NCBI GenBank assembly: GCA_023391285.1
Contig: JAEWBF010000055.1
Coordinates: 37,443-101,442, forward strand
Direction of reading: 5' to 3'
DNA length: 64,000 nucleotides
From: Verrucomicrobiota bacterium
Lineage (GTDB): Bacteria; Verrucomicrobiota; Verrucomicrobiia; Opitutales; Opitutaceae
Each line of letters begins with the position of its first letter. The stretch's first letter is position 1. This document shows positions 1-9,455 of the stretch, one piece after another. The notes under the pieces are model-generated. The model worked only from the letters and a program-made list of their open reading frames with translations. It did no database searches and was not told where the DNA came from. The position numbers and the translations under genes were made by a program.

Positions 1-1263
1 GTGGGCGTTGTTCAACACATGCTCGCCGTGCGTCTCCGGTCTCGCCGGATAAAAGTCGTCCGATGTCCGCAACACCGTCGACTCCGCCGCGAGATACGCC
101 GCCTCCATCGTGCACGACATGCAGTTGATCAATCGTCCGCCGAAGTGACGCCCCACCGACGCCTCGAGGGCTGTTCGATACGCCCGCGCCAACGCCACGC
201 GTCCGCCCTGCCCCGCCGACACCGCTTCGAGCATCGCCTGATTGTCGACTTTCACGCCGTCCACGCCCTGCGCCGCGAGTGACCGATGATAATCGTTATA
301 AAACGCCGCGATCTTCCGTGCCGAGGGCACACCCACCACCGCCCCCCACGGCCGCACATTCCAACTCGGATCCATTCTCAACATCCCCGGCCCAAACGCA
401 CGCGCGACCGTCCGCGGTTCGTAGTCCGCCAATCGCTCTTCATCCAGTCCGCCCCAGTATCCCATCAATGCGTGCCACACGAGGAATCGCTCGATGCGAA
501 ACTCCTGCTTCGCCATCTGAACGACCGACGCGAGATCGCCACCGAATCGTTCGTTCGGCGCCAAACTCACGAGTCGCTCCTCGCCGCTTTCCGCGGTTCT
601 TACCGATTGCCAGCCGTCATCGAGAATCATCCAGCGCGGCTGCACGCCACCCGCTGCGAACGACTCCAGTCCCCGGCGGACCTTCTCCGCCGACACCTCG
701 CGATAAAACGCGTCCCACGTGCACCAGCCGAAAAGATCGACGAAGTCCGGTTCCTTCTTCTCCTCGCGCAGACGTCCGCCACTCACCCGCCCCTTCACCG
801 CCCGCGCTCCTCGCTTCACCAGTTCGAAAGGATCGTCCCCGAACCCAATCCAAAGCGCCACTCCTCCCGTGGTCATGATTTGCGGATCACCCGTTTCGGC
901 ACACGCGACGATCCCCTCCTCACTTCCGCGCAGCGAAAACCGCGTTCCACCGTCCAACAGCGGGACGATCAGAACCAGCTTTCCGCCTTCCAATTCCATC
1001 AGCAGCCACTGCGTCTCCCACTCAATCTGCTCAATCTTCGTGCCGAACTGCGCCTTCATCCAGAAGGGCCGGTGCCGAAAACCTCCTGTGAACCGCTTCA
1101 GTCCCTTCACACAGCCCACCCCGAACTCCTGATAGCACGCCGGACGATCGATCGACGCCCGCAGATACGCGCCGCCTTCCGCCTCCCCGTCCACGATCTT
1201 CCATGCCGGCGGCAACGTCTCGAACAACTCCACCGCATCGCTCCCGCACAATTCGGTTCTCAT
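1..1263 (-). CDS. Raffinose synthase / Sip1-type GH36 family glycoside hydrolase (C-terminus outside window)
   Basis: The first 421 codons of this gene run off the window edge. The start ATG overlaps the stop of the upstream sulfatase gene (ATGA), and GGAGAAAA lies just before it, so the two are translationally coupled. A beta-rich N-terminal half leads into FGWCTWDAFYREV near residue 178, WMILDDGWQS near 210 and VDGVKVDNQ near 333. These are hallmarks of the seed-imbibition/raffinose-synthase branch of clan GH-D; the Asp of VKVD is the expected nucleophile. No signal peptide is visible, so it should act in the cytoplasm on imported alpha-galactosides or related oligosaccharides. Last visible gene of the esterase-hydrolase-sulfatase operon. 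Substrate is not predictable from sequence alone. Confidence 0.85.
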   Translation of the reverse strand, partial: MRTELCGSDAVELFETLPPAWKIVDGEAEGGAYLRASIDRPACYQEFGVGCVKGLKRFTGGFRHRPFWMKAQFGTKIEQIEWETQWLLMELEGGKLVLIVPLLDGGTRFSLRGSEEGIVACAETGDPQIMTTGGVALWIGFGDDPFELVKRGARAVKGRVSGGRLREEKKEPDFVDLFGWCTWDAFYREVSAEKVRRGLESFAAGGVQPRWMILDDGWQSVRTAESGEERLVSLAPNERFGGDLASVVQMAKQEFRIERFLVWHALMGYWGGLDEERLADYEPRTVARAFGPGMLRMDPSWNVRPWGAVVGVPSARKIAAFYNDYHRSLAAQGVDGVKVDNQAMLEAVSAGQGGRVALARAYRTALEASVGRHFGGRLINCMSCTMEAAYLAAESTVLRTSDDFYPARPETHGEHVLNNAH

Positions 1264-2717
1264 ATCGATTTTTTCTCCGGAAATCCCCGCGGCAGCCGAT
1301 CCGTCGGCGTCACATCCGAGGTTTGTTGCAGCCAATCCAGCATCCGACGCTCCAGTTGCGCGCGCACGGTCGCCAGCGCCGGATCCTGGTAACGGTTCAC
1401 CAATTCCCGCGGGTCCGATCGCAAATCATACAGCTCCGATACGCCGAGCCGCCGATGAATCAGTTTGTGCGTCGCCGATCGGACCATCGTCGCCCGGCAC
1501 ACGCTCGGCGGCTGATCCTGCTGCAGCTTTCCTTTCGCGTAGTAGATGTTCGTCGGATCCTTGAAGATCGGATCCGAATCCACGCGCCCTTCGAAGTTCA
1601 ACGGCTCATGCGGATCGTAACCGCCTTCCGCAAACGCGCACCGCTCCGGATCACCCGCGGCGCCGCGCAACTGCGGCCCCAGATCGCGTCCGAATTGTGG
1701 ATACGCCGGCGGCTTTCCCGCGAGTCCCAGCAATGTCGCCGGCAAGTCCAGCAACTCCACCGGCTCGCGCACCACATGGCCGCGCCCCCCGCCCGGCAGT
1801 CGCACGATGAACGGCACCCGCGTCATCGTGTCGTCGAGCGCATTCGGCCACTTTTCCACCAATCCAAAATCTCCCGCCCAATCGCCGTGATCGCTGAAGA
1901 ACACGATCGCCGTGTCGTCCGCGAGCCCCGCAGCTTCGACCGCATCGAGCAACCGTCCGAAGAGCGCATCCACCACGCCAATCATCCCGAGATACACCGC
2001 GTTGATCTTTCGCATCAACGCCGGCTCCGTCTCATCCAGTCGACGGCTCTGCCGAATCAGTCGGTGAAAATCCGGTTTGTTCGGCCGCTCCGCCGGTCGC
2101 AGCGGCGGCAACAGATTCGGATCGATTAAATCATGCCACGGCGCCGGCGCGTGATAGGGCGGATGCGGAAACGCGAGACTCAGCCACATCGCGAAGGGTT
2201 TCTTCGGCCGCGCCCGCAGATACTCGATCGCGCCGTCCACCGTGCGATAATCATTCAGTTCTTCGATGCGCCCCACCGCCGCTTCGTAGAGAAAACTCGC
2301 ATAGCGCGGATCGTCCGTCGGAAACGGATTTCGCCCGCTCGCTTTCGCTGGCGGGAGTGAACTGCGATCGCCGACGCGATAATCGTCCACGCTTCCCGCA
2401 AACGCATCCGGCGAAAGCGTGTCGTTCTTCCCGCCCCAGATTACTTCGTAACCCGCATCGCGAAATCCGCGCAGCAGATTCGGTTCATCGTCGCGCAAGG
2501 GATTCCACAGCGTGCGATGCCCGCGCACGTGTGGATACCATCCCGTCATGAACGAGCACCGCGACGGCGTGCAAACCGGATGCTGCGCATGGCACTGATC
2601 GAACCGCACCCCTTGCGTCGCGAATCGATCGATGTTGTGCGTCGGCGCGAGTGGATGCCCATAGCAGCCGATCGATTCGGCCCGCATCTCGTCCGGGTTA
2701 AAGAGAATGAAATTCAT
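1260..2717 (-). CDS. Sulfatase (type I, formylglycine-dependent)
   Basis: A 485-residue alkaline-phosphatase-fold sulfatase. CTPSR at residues 49-53 is the type I signature whose Cys is converted to formylglycine. Metal-site residues appear as FNPDEMR near the N-terminus and SDHGDWAGDFGLVEKW in the middle. It begins directly at the beta-strand preceding the active site and has no leader, so a cytoplasmic enzyme is suggested. It starts 3 bases after the stop of the upstream hydrolase, with an AAGGA Shine-Dalgarno, and overlaps the downstream GH36 gene. The likely job is desulfation of sulfated sugars imported by the cell. The specific substrate (choline, galactose or GlcNAc sulfate) cannot be assigned. 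No anaerobic sulfatase-maturating enzyme is visible nearby. Confidence 0.88.
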   Translation of the reverse strand: MNFILFNPDEMRAESIGCYGHPLAPTHNIDRFATQGVRFDQCHAQHPVCTPSRCSFMTGWYPHVRGHRTLWNPLRDDEPNLLRGFRDAGYEVIWGGKNDTLSPDAFAGSVDDYRVGDRSSLPPAKASGRNPFPTDDPRYASFLYEAAVGRIEELNDYRTVDGAIEYLRARPKKPFAMWLSLAFPHPPYHAPAPWHDLIDPNLLPPLRPAERPNKPDFHRLIRQSRRLDETEPALMRKINAVYLGMIGVVDALFGRLLDAVEAAGLADDTAIVFFSDHGDWAGDFGLVEKWPNALDDTMTRVPFIVRLPGGGRGHVVREPVELLDLPATLLGLAGKPPAYPQFGRDLGPQLRGAAGDPERCAFAEGGYDPHEPLNFEGRVDSDPIFKDPTNIYYAKGKLQQDQPPSVCRATMVRSATHKLIHRRLGVSELYDLRSDPRELVNRYQDPALATVRAQLERRMLDWLQQTSDVTPTDRLPRGFPEKKSI

Positions 2718-2720
2718 CGC

Positions 2721-5700
2721 TTAAAATCCTTCGTTTCGCCGCAGCACGTCGCGCAACGTGATCTCCACCAGTTTGAAGTCTTGCGGCTGCAATCGCATCA
2801 CCATCACGAGGCCCCGCATATCAAGCCCCACCAGTCCGACCCGATAACGCTTCTCGTCCTCGATCTCCTCCCGTTTCGGCAATGGCGAGATACGGACCCT
2901 CGATCCTTCGATTTTGCCGAGCGCGGTTTTCAATTCCGCGCCCGACAGCGTCATCGTTGCGAGCCGATGCCCAAACGAAAACGCCGCGAGATCGGCAACC
3001 CGCGTTTCTTCCGCGTGCTTCCAAGGCGCCCGTTCGCCCGACGCGTCTTCCTGCACCACAAAATCGCAACCTAACGCTCGCCGCATCCGTCCGGCCGCGA
3101 ACTCGTTCGCGTTACTTTCAATCGGTGGCGACTCCGCGTATCCACGTTCCCACTTCCATCGGCTGTCCATCCGCCGCGCCGCCACCAGCCGTCCTTCACG
3201 ATCCGCCACCGCAAAATCCGGCGCCGGCTCGCGGCTTGCATTCAGCGCCACCAGCACGCCGTTCGCGTCGTAAAGTGACGCGTCGCTCGCCGCGACCCAG
3301 TAAACGAGCCGTTGCGGATGCTCCGGGTTGAAATGCAGCAGCCCAAATCCGCGCCCATCCCAACCCCATTTCTGCCCATCGCTCGCCCGTAACACCCCGA
3401 CCTTGTCGTTCACTTCGACCGGCAATCGCCCCGCGATCCGCGCCGCCACGCTGTTCTCCGCCGCCGATCCCAGCAGGATCACATTCGCTTTCTCCAAGTC
3501 CTCGCCCGTCACCTCATCATCCGTCTTCACGGGCAATCCGCCAAACATCATCAGCGGTCCCGATTCCGAAGTTCCCGGCGCAAACCGCGACCGACGACTG
3601 AGCGCTTCGGCCATCGCCTTCAATCGCGCGGTCACTTCTGCCAAGCCCTGCGTCCCATACACGATCATCAACGGTTCGCCGTGATAAAGCGCCGTGGCTC
3701 CTCCCGGGAAATGCAGTCTGAAGCTCGCTTCGTCCGGCAGCTCCGTCACCACTCGCACCGCTTCTTCATCATCAACCACGAACACGGTCTTCGGCAGCGG
3801 CGGCTCGAATCGCGCAATCGGTTTTGCATTCACCGCCACGACCATCGGCCAGTCTAAATCCGCCGGCGATTGGTCCAACGCGATCTTTATCACCCGCGCA
3901 TTTTCCATCTTCACGTGCAACGCATTGCCGGCGTCGAAACGCGCGTCGATGCGCGCCGGCTTCCCCGACGGCCCCCACTCTTCCACTCGCGCCCAATACG
4001 CGCCGCGCGCGAGTTCATCCGTCCCCGTGTAAATCACCCGCTGGACCGATTCCACCGCCCCCCTCCGCCGGCCTTCCCGCCACGCGCGCATCGCCGCCCG
4101 CCCTTCGCTCCAGCGTCCAAATTGATGCCCGAGTCCCGTCGTCTCCGCCAGAATCGCGGCTCCGCCCGCATCGTTTAACCCTTGCACACCCGCGCGCGCG
4201 CCCGACACCGGCACCACGTAATCGTCGTCGCTGTGCAGCGCATAAGTCGGGAGGTTCAGCATGTTCTCCGTCGGCAAATGCGCCGCCGAACCCGCCCACG
4301 GCACCGCCGTCGCCCACCGATCCGGGTGACGCGCCCCCAGCGTAAATGTCCCATAGCCGCCCATGCTGCCGCCGGTCAGGTGAATCTCATCCTCCGCGAT
4401 TCGCCAGTGACGCCGCACGTAGTCGGTCGCTTCCAACACATCGACTTCCGACAGCTCGATATAACCTCCCGTGCGCCCTCGTCCATTGACGAACAGTTCG
4501 AACACGGGTTCCCGCTGCGCTTCACCCCAACGCGATCCATGCGTTCCTCCCGCGCCGTGCATGTTCACCACGAGCGGCCATGCGCGCTCCGGCGTATAAG
4601 AATCCGGGATACGCAACGTAAACGGCTGTCCGCTTCCGTCCACCTCCGACCGATACGCCCACTCGATCGCTCCGCGCTGCTTCGTCCAAGCGTTCGCGTC
4701 CGCCTCGAGCGCCGTCCGCCAACGCGCGACGCGATATGCGTGCCGCGCAACTTCCCCTTCGTCGCGCAGTGCCGCCGTCAGCGCATTTTCGAGTTTCTCG
4801 GCCAAATACAAAAACCACCCCGCTGTCGCCCCCAACCGCGTATCCGTGGCCGCCGCACGCGCCGCCTCCTTCTGCCGCGATGCGAATTCATCGACGTCCT
4901 CCACCGCCAGCATCGCCGTTTGACCGGCCATTGGTTTCTTCCCGTCACTCCGCGTGGAAATCTCGTAAGCGCCTTCGGCAAGTTCGACGCTCACCACCTC
5001 GCCGCCTTTCACCTCGCGATCCAACACCACTCGCTCGTCCGCGCCCATCACCACCAGCCGCTGCATCAACTCCGGGAAAAGCGTCTCGTCATGATTGAGC
5101 CCCGCCTCAATTCGCACCATCCACTTCACGCCATCTCGCTCGATCCCGACCACGCGAGGTTCCAACTGCAGCGTCGGCTCGAGCAGCGCGCGCGCTTTCG
5201 ATCGCGGCAGCGCTTCCACCGCCGTTCCCCAACCTGGTCCATTCTGCTCGATTTTGACCAGCAGCGCATTGCGGCCGCGGTTGAGCTTCGCCCGAAACGG
5301 TTCCTCGCCCAGCCGCACACCACGCCCAGCCGCGATCCATGCCGTGTGCACCAGCTCACCATTCACCCAAACTTTTCCGCCGTCGTCCGAACCAAAGAAG
5401 AACGTGATCGTCTGCGGCTCGGGCGACTCGATCCACGCGAACAAATACGCCACCCGCCTTTCTCCGTCCCCAAACAGCTGCGTCAGGTCCACCACGCCAT
5501 TCGTCTTCGCGCTCAACCGCTGAGCCGTCACCTCGTCTTCAACGGTCGTCTCCGTCGTAAAAATCGCCTTCTGCTCTCCGCCCAAACTCCTCAGAAAATC
5601 CCGCGCGAACCCCGCTCGCGTATACCCCTCTGGAGTCGGTGTCCGCAGCTTCTCGCTCGGAAAAGGTCCCACCACCAGCCACTCGCGGACAAATAGATCC

Positions 5701-5822
5701 TCCGCGCTCTGCTCGATCGAAAACACAGGCGCCTCCGCCGCCTGCACGACCCATGCCGCCACGAGCAACGCACTCGTCACGAAGCTCCGCCACCTTGGCC
5801 TGAACACACGGGGTAAGATCAT
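2721..5822 (-). CDS. Secreted prolyl-oligopeptidase-like alpha/beta hydrolase, multidomain
   Basis: About 1033 residues if started at the Met before LPRVFRPRWRSF, which gives a clean signal peptide (hydrophobic stretch ending VVQAAEA); an upstream in-frame Met at 5897 would bury it. Domains in order: a galactose-binding/PA14-like region (EWLVVGPFP to roughly residue 210), a linker, an alpha/beta hydrolase with nucleophile motif GGSMGGYG near residue 485, acid in HSDDDYVVP and His in GLGHQFG, then a long C-terminal part. The tail (TLSGAELKTALGKIEG) faintly resembles a 5'-nucleotidase C-terminal domain, which I do not regard as secure. Probably a periplasmic esterase acting on decorated glycans. 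It sits between an esterase and a sulfatase gene in one operon. Confidence 0.75.
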   Translation of the reverse strand: MILPRVFRPRWRSFVTSALLVAAWVVQAAEAPVFSIEQSAEDLFVREWLVVGPFPSEKLRTPTPEGYTRAGFARDFLRSLGGEQKAIFTTETTVEDEVTAQRLSAKTNGVVDLTQLFGDGERRVAYLFAWIESPEPQTITFFFGSDDGGKVWVNGELVHTAWIAAGRGVRLGEEPFRAKLNRGRNALLVKIEQNGPGWGTAVEALPRSKARALLEPTLQLEPRVVGIERDGVKWMVRIEAGLNHDETLFPELMQRLVVMGADERVVLDREVKGGEVVSVELAEGAYEISTRSDGKKPMAGQTAMLAVEDVDEFASRQKEAARAAATDTRLGATAGWFLYLAEKLENALTAALRDEGEVARHAYRVARWRTALEADANAWTKQRGAIEWAYRSEVDGSGQPFTLRIPDSYTPERAWPLVVNMHGAGGTHGSRWGEAQREPVFELFVNGRGRTGGYIELSEVDVLEATDYVRRHWRIAEDEIHLTGGSMGGYGTFTLGARHPDRWATAVPWAGSAAHLPTENMLNLPTYALHSDDDYVVPVSGARAGVQGLNDAGGAAILAETTGLGHQFGRWSEGRAAMRAWREGRRRGAVESVQRVIYTGTDELARGAYWARVEEWGPSGKPARIDARFDAGNALHVKMENARVIKIALDQSPADLDWPMVVAVNAKPIARFEPPLPKTVFVVDDEEAVRVVTELPDEASFRLHFPGGATALYHGEPLMIVYGTQGLAEVTARLKAMAEALSRRSRFAPGTSESGPLMMFGGLPVKTDDEVTGEDLEKANVILLGSAAENSVAARIAGRLPVEVNDKVGVLRASDGQKWGWDGRGFGLLHFNPEHPQRLVYWVAASDASLYDANGVLVALNASREPAPDFAVADREGRLVAARRMDSRWKWERGYAESPPIESNANEFAAGRMRRALGCDFVVQEDASGERAPWKHAEETRVADLAAFSFGHRLATMTLSGAELKTALGKIEGSRVRISPLPKREEIEDEKRYRVGLVGLDMRGLVMVMRLQPQDFKLVEITLRDVLRRNEGF

Positions 5823-5951
5823 CGCAGGGCGCGAAGCATCGCCCGCGACACCTTCTCTCTCAAACACCCGCAAGTTCATCGTGATGAACTTCAGCAAACC
5901 GCGTCCTCTTCCTCGGGCGGGCCGCTGCTACCCGTCACTCCGTTCTCACGC

Positions 5952-6830
5952 TCACTCCGTCGCCGGCTGATACTGCTTCGCGAGCCACCGTATGATCTCC
6001 TTCCCCGAAAGCTCCGTGAGCTTGCCCAGGTTGTGCCCCACGTCCGGGTGAACCGTGTAAACGTATTTGAATTTCAGCTCATCCAGGTGGGCGAGAAATC
6101 GGTGATGATTGTTCAACAACCGGTCCGCGCTGCCGCACACAAACTTCAGCGCGAGTTTATCACGCAACTGATCCGCATGCTCCGTCGCCCACCGAAATGC
6201 CGTGTCGGCTTTCCCTTCGCTCGTCGCATCGAGATTCCAACCAAAGCCGCCCGCCATCGGCGCCGCCGCGCAAAACAGATCCGGATACTTCATCGCCAAC
6301 CGCACGCTGCCGTCTCCACCCATCGAATACCCGGACGCCGCCCGCCCCTCGCGCGAGCCCAGTGTCCGATACTTCGCATCGATGTGCGGTATCAACTCCT
6401 TCACGATCCACGTCTCCGCCTTCACGTTCTGATCCGGCCAGTCCGCGTAGCGGCTCCGCGCACCCCCATTCGGGAAAACATAAATGACTTCGCCAATCGT
6501 CCCCGCCTCGATTTCCTCCGCGACGACCCGCGCGAAGCCCGAGTCCGATTTCTCCGTCCCCGTCGCCCCGTGCAAAAAGAACACGACCGGATACCGCCGC
6601 GTGGTCGCGGTCGCATAGCTTGGTGGCAGATAAATGTTGTAACCGACCGTGCGGTTCATCGAAGCGCTGTGCACTTCGCCGTGAATCACTCCCGGCACGG
6701 GATCTGGCACATTCCACACCCAGTTTTCCGGATCGTGCGCTGGATTCTCAGAAGCGCGCTCGGCTGCACGCGCACTCAGCAGCAACAACGCACCGACGAT
6801 ACAAACACGGCTAAGCAACGACGTTTTCAT
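5952..6830 (-). CDS. Secreted esterase of the D/enterochelin-esterase type (alpha/beta hydrolase)
   Basis: 292 residues from the Met at 6830; this start gives a signal peptide (MKTSLLSRVCIVGALLLLSA, cleavage after ARA). The body reads as a PF00756-type esterase: VGYNIYLPPSYA, VVFFLHGATG (oxyanion region), nucleophile in GYSMGGDGS near residue 171, acid in VCGSADRLL and a late His in PDVGHNLGKL. Such proteins often deacylate xylan or other polysaccharide side chains, but substrate is inferred. It is the first gene of the minus-strand operon and diverges from the LacI-type regulator, which is the likely controller. Confidence 0.8.
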   Translation of the reverse strand: MKTSLLSRVCIVGALLLLSARAAERASENPAHDPENWVWNVPDPVPGVIHGEVHSASMNRTVGYNIYLPPSYATATTRRYPVVFFLHGATGTEKSDSGFARVVAEEIEAGTIGEVIYVFPNGGARSRYADWPDQNVKAETWIVKELIPHIDAKYRTLGSREGRAASGYSMGGDGSVRLAMKYPDLFCAAAPMAGGFGWNLDATSEGKADTAFRWATEHADQLRDKLALKFVCGSADRLLNNHHRFLAHLDELKFKYVYTVHPDVGHNLGKLTELSGKEIIRWLAKQYQPATE

Positions 6831-7052
6831 GGGGTGGCTGAGCTTCAACCGCTCTGCAAACTTCGCAACGCCACGCAGATTCATCTGGGTGAAACGCTGC
6901 CGAGCGTCCGCCGCATTCAACCGGAAGGATTTCGCTCCGTTGGCGATTCTCCTCCGCGCGGTTTTCTTTCACCGTCATGCGACGCTCCGCGAAACGCTCT
7001 CGGTCTTCGTCGCTTCACCTTACCCCCTAGAGCAAGGATCAATCCTCTCTCG
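6831..7052. promoter_or_regulatory. Divergent control region between glycan operon and LacI-type regulator
   Basis: 222 bases with no credible gene separate the esterase start (minus) from the regulator start (plus), so both promoters and the regulator's operator should lie here. I could not pick out a convincing near-palindromic LacI-type operator by eye. Confidence 0.45.
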
Positions 7053-8066
7053 ATGCGCGCCACACTCGCCGATATCTCCGGCCAGACGGGCTACGCGAAA
7101 TCCACCATCTCGATCGCGCTGCGCAACGATCCTCGCCTCCCACCAGCGACGCGACAGGAGATTCAGGAAGTCGCAAAGCGACTCGGCTACCGCCCCGACC
7201 CCAGCCTCTCCGCCATCGCCGCCACACGCTGGCGTCGCGCCGAAGCCACGTCTGGCCTCACACTGGCGTGCCTGTTCGATTCGCAAACTCCCGCGCCGCG
7301 CGTTCTGCGCGCCTATCTCGATGCCGCCGCCGAACGCGCGACCGACTTGGGCTATATCGCCGCACGTTTCGACCTGCGCGCCTACCCGAACGCCCGCGCG
7401 CTTTGCCGCGTCCTCGTCCAGCGCGGCGTTCGCGGCGTGCTCGTGCCACCCGTCTACGCTCCGGAGCTTCTCCGTGATTTCGATTGGTCGCTCTTCGCCG
7501 GCGTCAGCTCCGGCCAGGGCCTTTGGCGTCCGCCGTATCACGTGGTCAACACCGACGTCTTCGCCACCGTGCAAATCGCTCTGCGCGAATGCCTCGCCGC
7601 CGGCTACCGCCGCATCGGCGCCGCCTTGTTCATCCACCATCATTCCGCAGACGATGACGCGCGCCGTTTCGGCGCCGCGTTTCTCGAAATCGCTCACACC
7701 ACCCGCGAGCGCGCGGAGATCCTTCCCCTTGAATCGGCGCCCGAAGATCGGGCCGCGTTTCTCGACTGGGTGTCTCAGAAGAAGCCGGAAGCCATCGTGG
7801 CCCTTCACTCCGGTGCCGCGCGCTGGCTGCGCGAGACCGGCTATCGCATCCCTCAGGACATCGCGGTTGTTTGCCTCGGCGACACGCCTCACCCCGAGCT
7901 GGCTCACATCAACCCTCAACTCGCCGACGTCGGTCGCGTCGCGGTCGAAATGCTCGACGTCGCCCTTCGTCACAACGAGATCGGCCCGCCCACCCGCCCG
8001 CGCGCGGTGCTCGTCACACCCGAATGGATACCGGGCCCCACTCTCGCCCATCGCGCCGCGCGTTGA
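7053..8066 (+). CDS. LacI family transcriptional regulator
   Basis: 337 residues from the ATG at 7053, chosen because it places the helix-turn-helix at the N-terminus (TLADISGQTGYAKSTISIAL, then GYRPDP hinge lead-in). The C-terminal 270 residues match a periplasmic-binding-protein-like sensor core (VRGVLVPPVY, CLGDTPHPELAHINPQLADVG). An AAGGA element lies about 15 bases upstream. Divergent from the esterase-hydrolase-sulfatase-GH36 operon, so it probably represses that operon until a sugar ligand binds. The ligand is unknown. Confidence 0.88.
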   Translation: MRATLADISGQTGYAKSTISIALRNDPRLPPATRQEIQEVAKRLGYRPDPSLSAIAATRWRRAEATSGLTLACLFDSQTPAPRVLRAYLDAAAERATDLGYIAARFDLRAYPNARALCRVLVQRGVRGVLVPPVYAPELLRDFDWSLFAGVSSGQGLWRPPYHVVNTDVFATVQIALRECLAAGYRRIGAALFIHHHSADDDARRFGAAFLEIAHTTRERAEILPLESAPEDRAAFLDWVSQKKPEAIVALHSGAARWLRETGYRIPQDIAVVCLGDTPHPELAHINPQLADVGRVAVEMLDVALRHNEIGPPTRPRAVLVTPEWIPGPTLAHRAAR

Positions 8067-8072
8067 GCAGTA

Positions 8073-8128
8073 GTGCGGAGCTTTAGCCCGCACTGCTCGT
8101 CGTCCAGATGCGGGCTAAAGCCCCGCAC
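8073..8128. repeat. Palindromic REP-like repeat
   Basis: Two 20-base arms (8073-8092 GTGCGGAGCTTTAGCCCGCA and 8109-8128) pair with one mismatch around a 16-base spacer, just after the LacI-type gene. A related GTGCGGGGC/GCCCGCAC hairpin occurs near 37690. It could act as a transcript-end hairpin but lacks a T-run. Confidence 0.75.
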
Positions 8129-8132
8129 CACC

Positions 8133-8150
8133 TGTCATTCTGAGCGAAGA
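8133..8150. repeat. Dispersed repeat arm, left of IS110
   Basis: TGTCATTCTGAGCGAAGA. The first 14 bases recur in inverted orientation at 9795-9808 on the other side of the transposase, so the two arms bracket the insertion sequence. The motif resembles a dispersed extragenic repeat rather than IS ends. Confidence 0.6.
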
Positions 8151-8198
8151 GGTGCTCTCGATTTTCAAGCGAGATTTGGTGTGGTGACGCGCCATGGT

Positions 8199-9455
8199 TC
8201 AGGCGGGTTGGTTCGGCTGGAGGGCGATGAGCCAGGAGCCGTGTTTGACCTGATTGCGGGTGTGCAGGGCCTCGTCGTAGGGCGTGTTGTTCTGCCACAT
8301 TTTCCACAGGATCTTGAGCCAGCGCTGACCGAGGCAACGCAGGGCACAGGCGTGGGTGTGCCCTCTTGCACGATGCGCCTTGTAATACGCATCGGCCCAG
8401 GCGCACTGAGCACGCGAGTGATCGGCCCAGAGGTGCACGGCCGCCCGCAGGTTGGACGAACACCAGAAGCGCACGCGGTGCTTTTCGATCTGGCCGGATT
8501 TGATCGTGAGCGGCGCGGTGCCCGCGTAGGCTTGCAGGCCTTCGGCGTGGTTGAAGCGCGTGCGGTCGTCCCCGATCTCCGAGAGCAAACGCGGCGCCAG
8601 CTTCGGGCCGGCGCCCGGGAGCGAGCCGAACAAGTCGTGGTCGGGATGACAGGCGAAGCACTCCGCGATGCGCGTGCGATACGTCTCCAATTGCGCTTCG
8701 AGCACATGCAGCATCTTGATCAAAGAGACCGCGAGCAGGCTCTTGGCCGCGATGGTCGGGGGCGAACCCTGGAGTTGATCCGCGCGTTGGAAGATGGCGA
8801 AGCGGCTTTCGGCGCTGGCTTCGCGCCAGATTTTATGCGCGTGCAAAACCTTTTCCCATTGCCGCCGGCCCGCACGCACCAGCGCCTGGGGCGTGGGGAA
8901 CGCTTCGACGAAGGACCAGGCGCCTGGGCGCGTCCAGTCGGCGAAGGCCTCGAGCGCCGCCGGGTAGTAATCGCGCAGGGCGGCGCGCAGCTGGTTGATG
9001 AGCGCGGTGCGCTGCTCGATGAGCTGCACTTCGTCGCGCGTGAGCAGCCGCAGCTCGGCAAGGAGTGGGTCCTCGGCGGCGAGCGGCTTCCAACCGTGGC
9101 CATCGAGCCGCAGCGCGTCGGCGAGGCTCCACGCATCGCGGTGGTCGTCCTTTACACCCGACGGCGACTGGCGCTCGCGGTAACGCTGCGCGCTCTTCGG
9201 ATTGACGGGGAAGACCGTGTAGCCCGCGGCGAGCAGTTGCTCGACCGCCAGACCGTTGCAGGTCTCGATGGCGATGGCAACCGGCGCAAACTTCTCCAGG
9301 GTTTTAGCCAGCGTGCGCCAGCCCTCGGCCGTGTGTTCGAAGCGCAGCTCGCAGACGATCGCACCGAGGCGATCGACCACGACCACGTCGTGATGATCAC
9401 GCGCCCAGTCCAGGGCGGCGAAGTAGTGTCGTTCGTTCCATGGGGTCGGGTTCAT
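8199..9455 (-). CDS. IS110 family transposase (DEDD recombinase)
   Basis: 418 residues from the ATG at 9455. The N-terminal RuvC-like DEDD domain shows FAALDWARDHHDVVVVD near residue 12, IAIETCNG near 63 and KDDHRDAWSLADAL near 100. The C-terminal Tnp_20 domain shows LFGSLPGAGPKLAPRLLSEI and GLQAYAGTAPLT, the region that carries the catalytic Ser in this family. It is full length with no frameshift, so the element may be active. Further in-frame codons upstream of 9455 are judged non-coding because they run into the structured leader. Confidence 0.93.
   Translation of the reverse strand: MNPTPWNERHYFAALDWARDHHDVVVVDRLGAIVCELRFEHTAEGWRTLAKTLEKFAPVAIAIETCNGLAVEQLLAAGYTVFPVNPKSAQRYRERQSPSGVKDDHRDAWSLADALRLDGHGWKPLAAEDPLLAELRLLTRDEVQLIEQRTALINQLRAALRDYYPAALEAFADWTRPGAWSFVEAFPTPQALVRAGRRQWEKVLHAHKIWREASAESRFAIFQRADQLQGSPPTIAAKSLLAVSLIKMLHVLEAQLETYRTRIAECFACHPDHDLFGSLPGAGPKLAPRLLSEIGDDRTRFNHAEGLQAYAGTAPLTIKSGQIEKHRVRFWCSSNLRAAVHLWADHSRAQCAWADAYYKAHRARGHTHACALRCLGQRWLKILWKMWQNNTPYDEALHTRNQVKHGSWLIALQPNQPA

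Noticed and set aside
286..1392. 368-codon plus-strand frame over the GH36-like gene
   Set aside because: The minus-strand product carries the family motifs; the plus frame is Arg/His/Pro rich and lacks them.
5738..5897. Upstream start at 5897 for the large hydrolase
   Set aside because: It would put 25 charged residues before an otherwise good signal peptide; the Met at 5822 is preferred.
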